From: JAKVCB01 sp963578605
GTDB taxonomy: Bacteria; Planctomycetota; Planctomycetia; Pirellulales; Lacipirellulaceae
Direction of reading: 5' to 3'
Assembly (NCBI GenBank): GCA_963578605.1
Contig: CAUZEA010000082.1
Span: 1-26,328 of the forward strand
DNA length: 26,328 nt
In this document: in pieces, positions 1 to 7,076 of the stretch
Position numbering within the stretch: the first letter of the stretch is position 1
Layout of the letters: each line of letters opens with the position of its first letter
The notes under the pieces: model-generated
The model's input: only the letters and a program-made list of their open reading frames with translations
What the model was told of the DNA's origin: nothing
Databases searched by the model: none
Program-made: the position numbers and the translations under genes

Positions 1-251
1 GGGCCACGATCGGATATCAGGCGTCGCGTTGACGAGCACGCTTGCCCAGGCCCGAGGAGCCTGCATAAGGGTTCACTTGCGTTCGGTGCTGCGGTTCGGT
101 TCCGGCTTCCATCCCACACGCCCTCGCAAGAAAGACTTCGATTGTCCATTGTCCAAGCTCCGTCTCGTGCAGTTGCCTTCACCTCGCGGTTGCCTCCGAT
201 AGGCCCCGCAGGGGACTTTCACCCCCAATCACTTCACCATGCCCAACGCAC
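1..251 (-). mobile_element. 5' portion of a group II intron (domain I), running off the window start
   Basis: Read on the minus strand from 251 downwards, the sequence opens with GTGCG, the usual 5' end of group II introns. It then shows the domain I signature GGGGGTGAAAGTCCCC, followed by GGAGGCAACC, GAGGTGAAGGCAACTGC and, further in, GAAGCCGGAACCGAACC and CGCAAGTGAACCC. These blocks are typical of bacterial group II intron 5' regions. No reverse-transcriptase reading frame is visible here; it would lie beyond base 1. The catalytic domain V and the 3' end are also outside the window. The exact family and activity cannot be told from this fragment. No protein-coding frame in this stretch looks real. 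Confidence 0.55.
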
Positions 252-321
252 CCGTTCGGGCTACGTCTCCACGAAGTGAAGTGGCTGGCCTAGCGGAGCT
301 GCAAAGCGTAACTTAACAACT
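252..321. other. Structured 5' flank of the group II intron, with short hairpins
   Basis: This 70-base stretch lies between the presumed intron start and the broken gene that follows. It contains CCACGAAGTGAAGTGG (4-bp stem). A stem CCCGTTCGGG runs up to the intron border. Outer blocks CTTCAC (234-239) and GTGAAG can also pair. Group II introns of class C favour insertion next to stem-loops, which fits this flank (established for the class; inferred here). No coding sequence is evident. Confidence 0.35.
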
Positions 322-896
322 GGTACTGTCAGTGGGGGCTGGTCAGTAGATTATCTAACCGAGGTTGGTGCCTACAGCAGCGCAACAAGCTATTATGGCC
401 TGAAGGATACGGAAGGACTGCTCTACCAATGGACCGAGGGATCCCGATCCGCCTACGGAAGCAATTTTCCCGTCTATCGTGGGGGGGCGTGGTACTACGG
501 CTCAGACAGTTCCGGCGCGGGCCATCGCAACCTCTACTCGTTTCCCTACGCAGCTTCCTACAACTGGTTTGGCCTCGGGATCGCTTCGCCGGCGCCGCCG
601 GGTCTGGCTGGCGATTACAACGATGACGGCGTTGTGGATGCGGCCGACTACACAACCTGGTCGCCGCTGATGAGACGAGCCTCAGCGGCAATGGCGACGG
701 CATGAATGGCGTCGATGTGGGCGACTACACGAGGTGGAAAAACAATTTCGGCAGCACCACCGGGGCTTCGTTGCCACCTGCAACCAATACGGCTGCGGTT
801 CCCGAACCTGCTGCCATGTGGCTTCTCATATTGACCGCAGCCCTTGGACTTTGCCTGCGGCCACGCGGCTATCGCCTTGGTTCTATCGTCAGCTAA
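322..896 (+). pseudogene. Broken FGE/SUMF1-domain protein with dockerin-like and PEP-CTERM tail (3' part only)
   Basis: The frame from about 325 gives DYLTEVGAYSSATSYYGLKD, LLYQWTEG and YRGGAWYYG, matching the C-terminal half of formylglycine-generating-enzyme (SUMF1/EgtB-like) domains fused to PEP-CTERM tails in planctomycetes. It continues into a dockerin-like segment, GDYNDDGVVDAADYTTW, ending near 660. There the frame is lost. The second dockerin half (SGNGDGMNGVDVGDYTRW) and the tail (AAVPEPAAMWLLILTAALGL, ending at 896) are in another frame. A deletion of several codons plus a frame change near 660-670 explains this. The N-terminal half and signal peptide are missing, replaced by the intron flank. 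Product: formerly a secreted, surface-sorted protein; probably non-functional now. Confidence 0.75.
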
Positions 897-1060
897 CGGC
901 TCGAGGCGAAGCGGCGACTGCCTGCCAGGAGCAATCTCGCACACGTTTTTCGATGCGGCGCCGAGTCCCCCATTTGCGGACCACACGGGGCGTGATACAT
1001 TCGCTACAAAGATGAAAACGTGTCGGCGGTTGTCGCCCCGAGGCCATCCGGGAATCCCGG

Positions 1061-1981
1061 ATGATAGACGTTCGCATGTTAACCCCGACTGACGATCGCG
1101 GAAAACCAACGCGTTACGCCTACGTCGCCTTGGCGGTGGGGGTGTTGTCGATGTCGACCGGGGCGATCTTTGTCCGGTACGCCCAGCATGAAACGGCTTC
1201 GTTGACCATCGCCGCGTATCGCATGGGCATCGCGTTTGTCGTGGTGCTGATCCCCACATTGGTCAGCCATCGCCGCGAGTTGCAGTCCCTTACGTATCGC
1301 GATGGGCAACTGGCCGCGACGTCCGGTTTTTTTCTGGCGATTCACTTCGCAACGTGGATCTATTCGCTGGAGATAACGTCCGTGGCTATTAGCGTCGTGA
1401 TGGTCAACACCACACCGCTGTGGGTCGGCCTGCTCACCCCGCTGATGACAGGCGAACGGTTGTCGCGGACCACGATCCTCGGCATTGCGATATCGGTCAT
1501 CGGGGCGGTGACGATTGGCTGTGGGCTTCAAAGCGATGGGCATTTATCCAACGATCTGCTCGGTGGTACGTTGGCGACCATCGCCGCGGTCGGATTGGCC
1601 GTCTACCTGCTCATCGGCCGAAACCTCCGGCGCCGACACTCGTTGGGCGTTTACGTGACGGTCTGTTACGGCTCCGCTGCAGGTTATCTTTGCTTGGCGG
1701 CGATCGTCACCGGGCAGCAGGTCGCCGGTTTTTCACCCTCGACCTGGTGGTACTTGATCGGCTTGGCGCTGGTCAGTCAGATCCTCGGCCACACCACCAA
1801 CAACTGGGTGCTGCGCTTCTTCAGCGCTTCGATGATTGCCGTTGCCTTGCTGGGTGAACCGGTCTGCGCGACGCTGCTGGCGTATTTCCTGTTCGATGAA
1901 ACACTCACTGCAGCTCAGGTCGGCGGCGGCGCCCTGATTCTTGTCGGAATCTATCTCGTCGCCAGAGCCGAACGACGTTAA
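1061..1981 (+). CDS. EamA/DMT-family transporter
   Basis: The protein is 306 residues long, the usual size for drug/metabolite-superfamily exporters with ten membrane helices in two EamA repeats. The first repeat starts at YVALAVGVLSMSTGAIFVRY (about residue 20), with a typical ISVVMVNTTPLWVGLL segment near residue 120. The second repeat begins around residue 165 and ends in LIGLALVSQILGHTTNNWVL, LLGEPVCATLLAYFLFDE and LILVGIYLVARAERR. It should sit in the inner membrane; the substrate is unknown. An ATG five codons downstream (1076) is an alternative start, and neither has a strong ribosome-binding site. It is intact and convergent with the PhyH gene, about 100 bases away. The family is clear; specificity is not. 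Confidence 0.9.
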   Translation: MIDVRMLTPTDDRGKPTRYAYVALAVGVLSMSTGAIFVRYAQHETASLTIAAYRMGIAFVVVLIPTLVSHRRELQSLTYRDGQLAATSGFFLAIHFATWIYSLEITSVAISVVMVNTTPLWVGLLTPLMTGERLSRTTILGIAISVIGAVTIGCGLQSDGHLSNDLLGGTLATIAAVGLAVYLLIGRNLRRRHSLGVYVTVCYGSAAGYLCLAAIVTGQQVAGFSPSTWWYLIGLALVSQILGHTTNNWVLRFFSASMIAVALLGEPVCATLLAYFLFDETLTAAQVGGGALILVGIYLVARAERR

Positions 1982-2079
1982 AGGGGGGGGCGCACAAGCA
2001 GTCGGAATCGCGACGTTCAAACCAGAACAGCTAGCGGGCCAGCGCCGCGGTCAATTCGTTCAGGTGTTGTTCATCCCCG

Positions 2080-2880
2080 TTAAGCATTTGAAGAGCTGAT
2101 TAAAGATGGAAATTGATTTTCCCTGCCCGCATAGTCGGGTGGATACTCGCTGGAGGCCCAATCGACCCACCAATCGTAATAGCGATCGTATTGATCCCCG
2201 TCCGATGTGGGTGCATAAGTAGGTATGTATACACGGCGGGATTGGCTGGATCGGTTGTCCGCTGAACGGTGCGGGAGGAACGCACTGAAGAACACCACAT
2301 CTCCGGAATCCATCAGCACCGAACGCCACGGAGCATTGTCCCACGCCCCGTCGGATAGATTTTGCTCGAGCGGTCCGAGCAACCCCGCGCGGTGTTTGCC
2401 CGGAACAACTTGCAAGCAACCATTACGTTCGTGGACCTGGTCAAACGCAATCATGCACGACACCCCGTCGCGAATAAACCGGTGCCAGCCGAATTGCATG
2501 TCTTGATGGGGTGAGAACCCGGCTGCTTGGGGCGGTTTGAATATGAGCTTGTCCTTGAACAGGTTTACCTGTTCGCCGAGCATTTGGTGGGCACGCTCGA
2601 TGAGTCTAGAGTCTCGACAAAGCGCTGCCAGGTGGGGATGAAGATATTTGGCCCCATCGACCTTGACCAGGAATTTTCCGCTTCCATCGATCCGATCACC
2701 CATCTCCAGGCGGGGGCTCAGAAGAGGATCCATTTTCATCTGATCGAGTTGGTCCTGGTCTAGATGAGTTGCTTCCTCGAGCTCGGCCGGATCGAAGAGT
2801 TTGCGCACGATTACAAACCCATCGTTCTGATACGCTTCCACGTCTTGATTGGTCAGGCAAGGTGGCTGGTCGGTGATCAC
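2080..2880 (-). CDS. Phytanoyl-CoA dioxygenase (PhyH) family Fe(II)/2-oxoglutarate oxygenase
   Basis: 266 residues, a normal length for the PhyH family of cytoplasmic non-haem iron, 2-oxoglutarate-dependent oxygenases. The facial triad is visible: H125 and D127 in FSPHQDMQFGW and the distal H204 in FLPHRSADN. A basic residue for 2-oxoglutarate (R215/R216 in SQSRRVYIP) lies about 11 residues later. GDVVFFSAFLPH and the opening QNDGFVIVRKLFDPAELEE are also characteristic. The start is GTG at 2880, with AAGGAG about 10 bases upstream. Bacterial members hydroxylate varied small molecules, so the substrate cannot be deduced. It has no operon partner: the upstream neighbour is an 870-base gap. Both ends look intact. 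Confidence 0.92.
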   Translation of the reverse strand: MITDQPPCLTNQDVEAYQNDGFVIVRKLFDPAELEEATHLDQDQLDQMKMDPLLSPRLEMGDRIDGSGKFLVKVDGAKYLHPHLAALCRDSRLIERAHQMLGEQVNLFKDKLIFKPPQAAGFSPHQDMQFGWHRFIRDGVSCMIAFDQVHERNGCLQVVPGKHRAGLLGPLEQNLSDGAWDNAPWRSVLMDSGDVVFFSAFLPHRSADNRSSQSRRVYIPTYAPTSDGDQYDRYYDWWVDWASSEYPPDYAGRENQFPSLISSSNA

Positions 2881-3171
2881 TGTAGCGATGCTCCTTGATG
2901 GCGTTGGGTCCTGCCCATCTCAGGTGCCTGATCGTACAACATTGAAAGTCCGTTTGATCTATCCAAAGAACATTTGGAGGATTTGTGCGGAGCAACTGGG
3001 CGTTTGGCGATCCTGTTTTTCGTCGGACCAGGTTTACAGGGTGTCTGCGGAGTAATTTTTTAGTGAGCCGCCGAGGGTCGCGTTTTGAAGCGTGCCTTGA
3101 CCTGTCTTGACGCGTTTGGCTGAGTATAAGCTCGTCGAAACTGCGCGTAAATTCCCCGCTCGGCGGCCGGT

Positions 3172-3262
3172 TGCGGGGTACCTGGGTTGTCCCAGGAAGA
3201 GTGCGGAGGAAGTTCCCACTACCTGTGCCGCGTGCAAAGCGGCACCTAGGCCAGCAGGCCTA
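3172..3262 (-). repeat. PEP-CTERM-tail repeat, copy A (orphan)
   Basis: The plus strand reads GGGTACC, then AGTGCGGAGGAAGTTCCCACTACC, split here as AGTGCGGAGGAAG followed by TTCCCACTACC. It then has the perfect hairpin GTGCCGC (3225-3231), a 7-base loop, and GCGGCAC (3239-3245). The same series of blocks with the same spacing is found at 11055, 13355 and 17830. On the minus strand a vestige of the tail peptide (GLLA, stop, VPLCTRHR, stop) can be read, compared with ALLALTAVPLGVRHG in the intact gene at 17886. No parent gene is attached. Confidence 0.6.
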
Positions 3263-3414
3263 CCGAGTCGCGTTGCAATTCGGCCATCCCTCTGATCCAG
3301 ATGAGGTAAGGGCATTACTAAAACTACAAGTTGTTGGCGTTACCTTACCGAAGAACGAAAGCAGAAACTGTGGAGAGAAGGACAGGAATCAGGCAGAGCA
3401 CGATAACTCGTATT

Positions 3415-3520
3415 TGCCGGCAAGAGGCCAAAACTGCCGGCAAAATATGGTTGCTTTCTGCCGGCGAGCAGGTAAACTGGAAAACTGGTGGACCGGATTT
3501 ATCAACACTGCTAGCCGGCA
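3415..3520. repeat. Cluster of four GCCGGC motifs
   Basis: TGCCGGCAAG (3415), TGCCGGCAAA (3435), TGCCGGCGAG (3459) and AGCCGGCAAC (3513) recur at spacings of 20, 24 and 54 bases in an otherwise AT-richer stretch. The core GCCGGC is palindromic. It could be a multi-site operator for the PEP-CTERM gene at 3757, or a chance cluster. Nothing else supports a function. Confidence 0.3.
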
Positions 3521-3564
3521 ACAACTACGAGTCAGGTCTAATGATTCGCAAAAAAACAAACCCC

Positions 3565-3614
3565 AAAAAAGGCGTCCAGGTTCTGCATGTGCGGAGAACC
3601 TGGACGCCTTTTTT
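3565..3614. terminator. Perfect 20-bp inverted repeat, bidirectional-terminator-like
   Basis: The arm AAAAAAGGCGTCCAGGTTCT (3565-3584) pairs perfectly with 3595-3614 across a 10-base loop. The arm has an A-run on its outer left side and a T-run on its outer right side, so it would act as an intrinsic terminator on either strand. A further CAAAC/GTTTG match lies just outside after three unpaired bases. It is odd that no gene ends nearby on either strand: PhyH starts 690 bases to the left and the PEP-CTERM gene starts 143 bases to the right. It may be left over from a lost gene, an attenuator in a leader, or the scar of a small palindromic element. Confidence 0.6.
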
Positions 3615-3756
3615 GTTTGCACGACTGGTGAGTAGCCGTAAGACAAGTTGACACACCGCAATGGCTATGAGAGTTAAATTGAAACGGCATTTTTCTTGTA
3701 AGCCCCCGGGCATATTACCGAAAATAAAACGCCCAACTTTAACAGGTGTTAGCATC

Positions 3757-4578
3757 ATGCAATATCATCGTGAAACACCTCCGCCCTGCACGGGAATGGT
3801 TTCAGCGTTTTTTACAAGCCTGTTAATTCTTGGGGGCGTTCTTTCAATTTCCCCCTCCGCAGAAGCGGCCCTGCAGGGCCGTCTCCCGGCGACCGACGGA
3901 GGAACCGACTACCAGGCATACTACGATACGGTGCTGGATGTCACCTGGTTGCAGGATGCCAACTACGCCAAGACCTCTAATTACGACGGCGACGACGCGA
4001 TATACAATGATGATGGCATTATGAGTTGGGACGCTGCCAACGAATTTATAGCTCGGCTCAACAGCGACAAACATTTGGAGGCAGGCAACTGGAGGTTGCC
4101 TGCCATGGTGGACATCGGCGAGATTGGTTGTACCTATCCCGAATCGTTATTGCCCGCGGGTGATTGCGGGTACAACAGTCAAGGTGAAATGGCGCACATC
4201 TACTACGACGTCCTGGGTAATACTGGGTCTTGGAACCCTTATTCGTTGACGCAAAATTCCAGCTGGGGCTTGTACTACACGGATCCTTTTTCCCAGATTG
4301 AATTTCCAGGCGGGGCTGCACCGGGCGGAAATTTATTCGCAAATTCGTTCTGGTATGGCCTGGAGTACGGGCCAAACCCTGAAAGCTACGCTTGGATTTT
4401 CAACTTCTACAACGGAAAACAGCAGTACCAGACAAAAACAGACTACAATTCAGGATCGGTGCCTTGGCCGGTCCGAGATGGTGACATTGGTACTATCCCG
4501 GAGCCCTGCACGGGGTTTCTCTCTGTGTTTGCACTGCTGGGATTTTTGACAAGCCGGCAACGTCCCTCAGTCGGATAG
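3757..4578 (+). CDS. PEP-CTERM sorted protein with Lcl/DUF1566-type domain
   Basis: The ATG at 3757 is preferred over the upstream ATG at 3661, because it has AGGTG about 9 bases upstream. It also places the signal peptide (VSAFFTSLLILGGVLSISPS, cleavage after AEA) close to the N-terminus; the protein is then 273 residues. The body carries the features of the Lcl C-terminal/DUF1566 domain: YYDTVLDVTWLQDANYA, SWDAANEFIARLN, GNWRLPAMVDIGEIG and a final YAWIFNFYNGKQ with WPVRDG. The C-terminus has an IPEP motif, a hydrophobic segment (FLSVFALLGFL) and a basic end (SRQR), the signature of PEP-CTERM exosortase substrates. It is predicted to be exported and processed at the envelope. The function of the Lcl domain is not established. 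The gene is intact. Confidence 0.85.
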   Translation: MQYHRETPPPCTGMVSAFFTSLLILGGVLSISPSAEAALQGRLPATDGGTDYQAYYDTVLDVTWLQDANYAKTSNYDGDDAIYNDDGIMSWDAANEFIARLNSDKHLEAGNWRLPAMVDIGEIGCTYPESLLPAGDCGYNSQGEMAHIYYDVLGNTGSWNPYSLTQNSSWGLYYTDPFSQIEFPGGAAPGGNLFANSFWYGLEYGPNPESYAWIFNFYNGKQQYQTKTDYNSGSVPWPVRDGDIGTIPEPCTGFLSVFALLGFLTSRQRPSVG

Positions 4579-4779
4579 TTTTCATGTGGGGGACTGCCAA
4601 GCCGGTCTCCACTCTCGAGGATCTGGCCGGGGCCGCAATCTCGGTGGCTTGACGATGCGCTTTTCATCTGAAACTGGTGCTGGCAGGCATTCGAATCCCA
4701 ACAGATTTCACCCTGCCCTCAAACTCGTGATGACTTTATCCTACACGTAGTCGAGAAGCAAGAATAAGGTGGATTTCCC

Positions 4780-4827
4780 ATGAACGGTTCAGCGTTTGCT
4801 CCGGGCTCCCTCACCTCTATCCAGTGA
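4780..4827 (+). CDS. Possible 15-residue leader peptide upstream of the TIM-barrel gene
   Basis: A short frame MNGSAFAPGSLTSIQ starts 4 bases after AAGGTGGATTTCCC, a fair ribosome-binding site. It stops at 4825-4827, thirteen bases before the ATG of the next gene; the stop region (TGAGAAGGA) supplies that gene's ribosome-binding site. The geometry would allow translational coupling. The peptide has no stretch of a single repeated amino acid that would suggest attenuation. It could easily be chance. The rest of 4579-4839 shows nothing recognisable. Confidence 0.25.
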   Translation: MNGSAFAPGSLTSIQ

Positions 4828-4839
4828 GAAGGAAATTTC

Positions 4840-6888
4840 ATGGCCGGGAAAGAAAACGAACTTCACCTGGCCTTGCCGGTGAACGACTCCAGATGGCTTG
4901 ACGACCCGAAGGAAACCGAACGCCTGATCGATTTCTGTCACCAAATCGGTGTTGATACCATCCAGGCGGGGACGATGAGAGGGTTGACGGGAGCAGAAGT
5001 TTGTCCCCAGAACTTTTTCCCCGAGGAAAACGAAATAAAAGTCCTGCGTGAGAAGCATTCAAGGGCTACCCAACCGTTGAAAGCTGCCGGCTTCTGGCTG
5101 GTACTGGATCTACCGACCCTGCTTCATGGTTTTGAACTGGCCCAGCACCCGTTCAAACGAATGGTAGGCATCACCGGAAACCAACTGGAATCGCCTTGTC
5201 CTCTTGACCCCAAATGGCAGAACTACATCTGCGGTTTTTTCGCCAGTTTTGCCGACGTTGGTTATGACTGGCTCTGGCCGGATGACGACTTTCGAATGGA
5301 CAACCATATTGAGATGCATACCTGTTATTGCAGGGATCACCTGAAGGCGTTCAACCTTCAGTACGGGCATCGCCTCACCAGAGAGAAAATCTTTGGGATT
5401 CTTCAAAAACCGCTGCCCATTTCTGAGGCCGCAGAAAAGATCAAGTCAGATTGGTTTGAGTTCAAGCGGCTGAACCTGGAAGAGGTCGCGGACAAGATTT
5501 CCCAAGCCATCCATCGGGTCAACAAAGCGTGCGGCTTCGGCGGTACCCTGGCCGGTTTCGACGCAGCTTCCCTGGGTGGTTGCAAGGTTCTCACGCTCCT
5601 GCAGAAAATGGCTGGTCAAGGCAACCGGATACACGCCCGGGTAGGCTGTGGTGGTTACAGTGATTACGACCGGACCGGAAAACTACAGGCCATGTACTCA
5701 GGATTGTTGCAGAAAATGCTGCTGCCTCACGAGTCGTGGATCTTTAGCGAGCACAGTTGCTGGCCAACCAATCGGTTCAACCGTTCCGCAGCCGACTTTC
5801 TTTTTCAGATGGTCCACGCGGTAAGCCACGGTTATAAACATCTGCTTCTTTTTCCCAACATAAGGGAAGGCACGGTTTATTCGGAGCAAATTGAGCGCCA
5901 CCTCCCTTTTTTGAAAAATCTCAGCCGTGCGATCCCCCGCGCAGCGGTTCCTTCGGGAGCGTCCCTCGTATACACCGAGGAATGCGCCTTTTACCAGGGA
6001 CTTGATGAAACCCGGGTCGAAACCGGGCATCTCACTTATGAATGTCTTTCGCGCCTGGGGATCCCCCTTCGCCTGGTCGAAGCAAGTCAGATCGAAACCG
6101 CTGTCGGTCCATTCATTGTCCCTGGAAATGTGGTCATGCGGGTCTGGGACCAATTTCCGTGGCTGATCAAGAATGGACTATTGCTGGACGGCGAGGCTGT
6201 CGAATTGCTGGCGGCGCACGATCGGTTGTCAGCCCTTGGCGTTACCACCGGGGAACCCATTACCACGGCGTTGAGTGAATACTTCAGACCTGGTTTTTTG
6301 AACGGCCCGGCTGAACTCGCGATTGAAGACTACCCCTTACACGTCTACCGGGATTTGTGGCACCACCCCCTTCTCCGACTGGTGCCCGAAGATCAAAAGT
6401 GGCAGGTGATTTCCGAATTCCATGATGCAAACCACAACTGTATCGGGCCGGAACTGATGGTGAAATCGGATGAAGCTGGTCGGGTGGCTTTGACCGCTTC
6501 CTGTTTCCGACATGACCACCGGGGTTTTCTGAACCATCCCCGCCAACGGCAATACAGTGCGCTGCTGGAGTGGTTGGGCAATAAGCCCTTACCCGTAAAG
6601 ATTTCTGATTCGGTTGACCTTCAACCTGTGGTCATCGAGAGTGGCGAAAAAACTATCGTCGGCTTATTCAATTTTTCCCGTGATGACGCGACACCGCTGC
6701 AGCTTGAAATTCCTAGCTGTGGAAAGCTGCCAAAAATTGAACAACTGACATCGCCGGATGGGCAATTTGAAAAAGTTCCTGGGTATAAGACTAAGGAAAA
6801 GGATTCGACCGTGGAGATAACCTTTTCAGACCAATTGCAGGTACCAGCGGGGAAATGGCTGATCATGATTGTATCGGAAAATCCCTGA
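4840..6888 (+). CDS. GH42-like TIM-barrel protein, putative glycoside hydrolase
   Basis: 682 residues, no signal peptide, so probably cytoplasmic. The start follows GAGAAGGA by 6 bases. The N-terminal ~400 residues look like a (beta/alpha)8 barrel of the GH42-like type: ETERLIDFCHQIGVDTIQAG, YDWLWPDDDFRMDN and CYCRDHLKAFN (a Cys-x-Cys..His group seen in several uncharacterised hydrolases), then WIFSEHSCWPTNRF with a candidate catalytic Glu. A Rossmann-like middle (about 395-480, VYTEECAFYQGLDETRVETG...LRLVEASQIE) resembles a trimerisation domain. The last ~90 residues form a beta-rich domain (VVIESGEKTIVGLFNFSRDD, VPAGKWLIMIV). I do not recognise a named family and the substrate is unknown. 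Intact. Confidence 0.6.
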   Translation: MAGKENELHLALPVNDSRWLDDPKETERLIDFCHQIGVDTIQAGTMRGLTGAEVCPQNFFPEENEIKVLREKHSRATQPLKAAGFWLVLDLPTLLHGFELAQHPFKRMVGITGNQLESPCPLDPKWQNYICGFFASFADVGYDWLWPDDDFRMDNHIEMHTCYCRDHLKAFNLQYGHRLTREKIFGILQKPLPISEAAEKIKSDWFEFKRLNLEEVADKISQAIHRVNKACGFGGTLAGFDAASLGGCKVLTLLQKMAGQGNRIHARVGCGGYSDYDRTGKLQAMYSGLLQKMLLPHESWIFSEHSCWPTNRFNRSAADFLFQMVHAVSHGYKHLLLFPNIREGTVYSEQIERHLPFLKNLSRAIPRAAVPSGASLVYTEECAFYQGLDETRVETGHLTYECLSRLGIPLRLVEASQIETAVGPFIVPGNVVMRVWDQFPWLIKNGLLLDGEAVELLAAHDRLSALGVTTGEPITTALSEYFRPGFLNGPAELAIEDYPLHVYRDLWHHPLLRLVPEDQKWQVISEFHDANHNCIGPELMVKSDEAGRVALTASCFRHDHRGFLNHPRQRQYSALLEWLGNKPLPVKISDSVDLQPVVIESGEKTIVGLFNFSRDDATPLQLEIPSCGKLPKIEQLTSPDGQFEKVPGYKTKEKDSTVEITFSDQLQVPAGKWLIMIVSENP

Positions 6889-6957
6889 AGAAGAATTTCC
6901 GGGGATCGATGACGGCAAAGAAGCTGGAATCGGCAAAAAAGTTTGAGGAAGACCATC

Positions 6958-7065
6958 ATGGGATATCGTTACTTCGGCAACTCCGATCTGATGACACCGG
7001 TCATTGGAATGCGATGGTGGATCGACAGCACAAGGCTGGGTGAAAATCTCTTGAAGTCGTGGTAG
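6958..7065 (+). pseudogene. N-terminal stub of an aldo/keto reductase
   Basis: A frame of 35 codons starts 9 bases after GAGGAAG and begins MGYRYFGNSDLMTPVIGM, a close match to the opening strand of planctomycetal aldo/keto reductases (MEYRxFGxSDLxxPVIGxG). After about 20 residues the match ends (RWWIDSTRL...) and a stop follows at 7063. The rest of a ~300-residue gene is missing. The promoter-proximal part with its ribosome-binding site survives, so this is most likely a deletion relic. The adjoining PQQ gene ends convergently 12 bases later, so the deletion removed everything up to its 3' end. Confidence 0.6.
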
Positions 7066-7076
7066 TCGTGCCATCG

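Larger units (their letters stand above)
2881..3756. other. Long non-coding stretch with repeat, short motif cluster and strong inverted repeat
   Basis: No reading frame here has recognisable protein content. Three structures are annotated separately: a degenerate PEP-CTERM-tail repeat (3172-3262), a cluster of GCCGGCA motifs (3415-3520) and a perfect 20-bp inverted repeat (3565-3614). The rest, including 2881-3170 and 3263-3414, shows nothing I can name. The stretch must hold the promoters for the divergent PhyH gene and for the PEP-CTERM gene at 3757, but no confident -35/-10 pair was found. Confidence 0.6.

Noticed and set aside
241..317. Integron attC-like site (GCCCAAC and ACTTAAC boxes)
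   Set aside because: The boxes are in the same orientation and no GTTRRRY partner closes the fold; the group II intron reading explains the sequence better.
3171..3635. 154-codon frame across the inverted repeat
   Set aside because: The sequence is not protein-like, and it runs through a repeat and a terminator-like palindrome.
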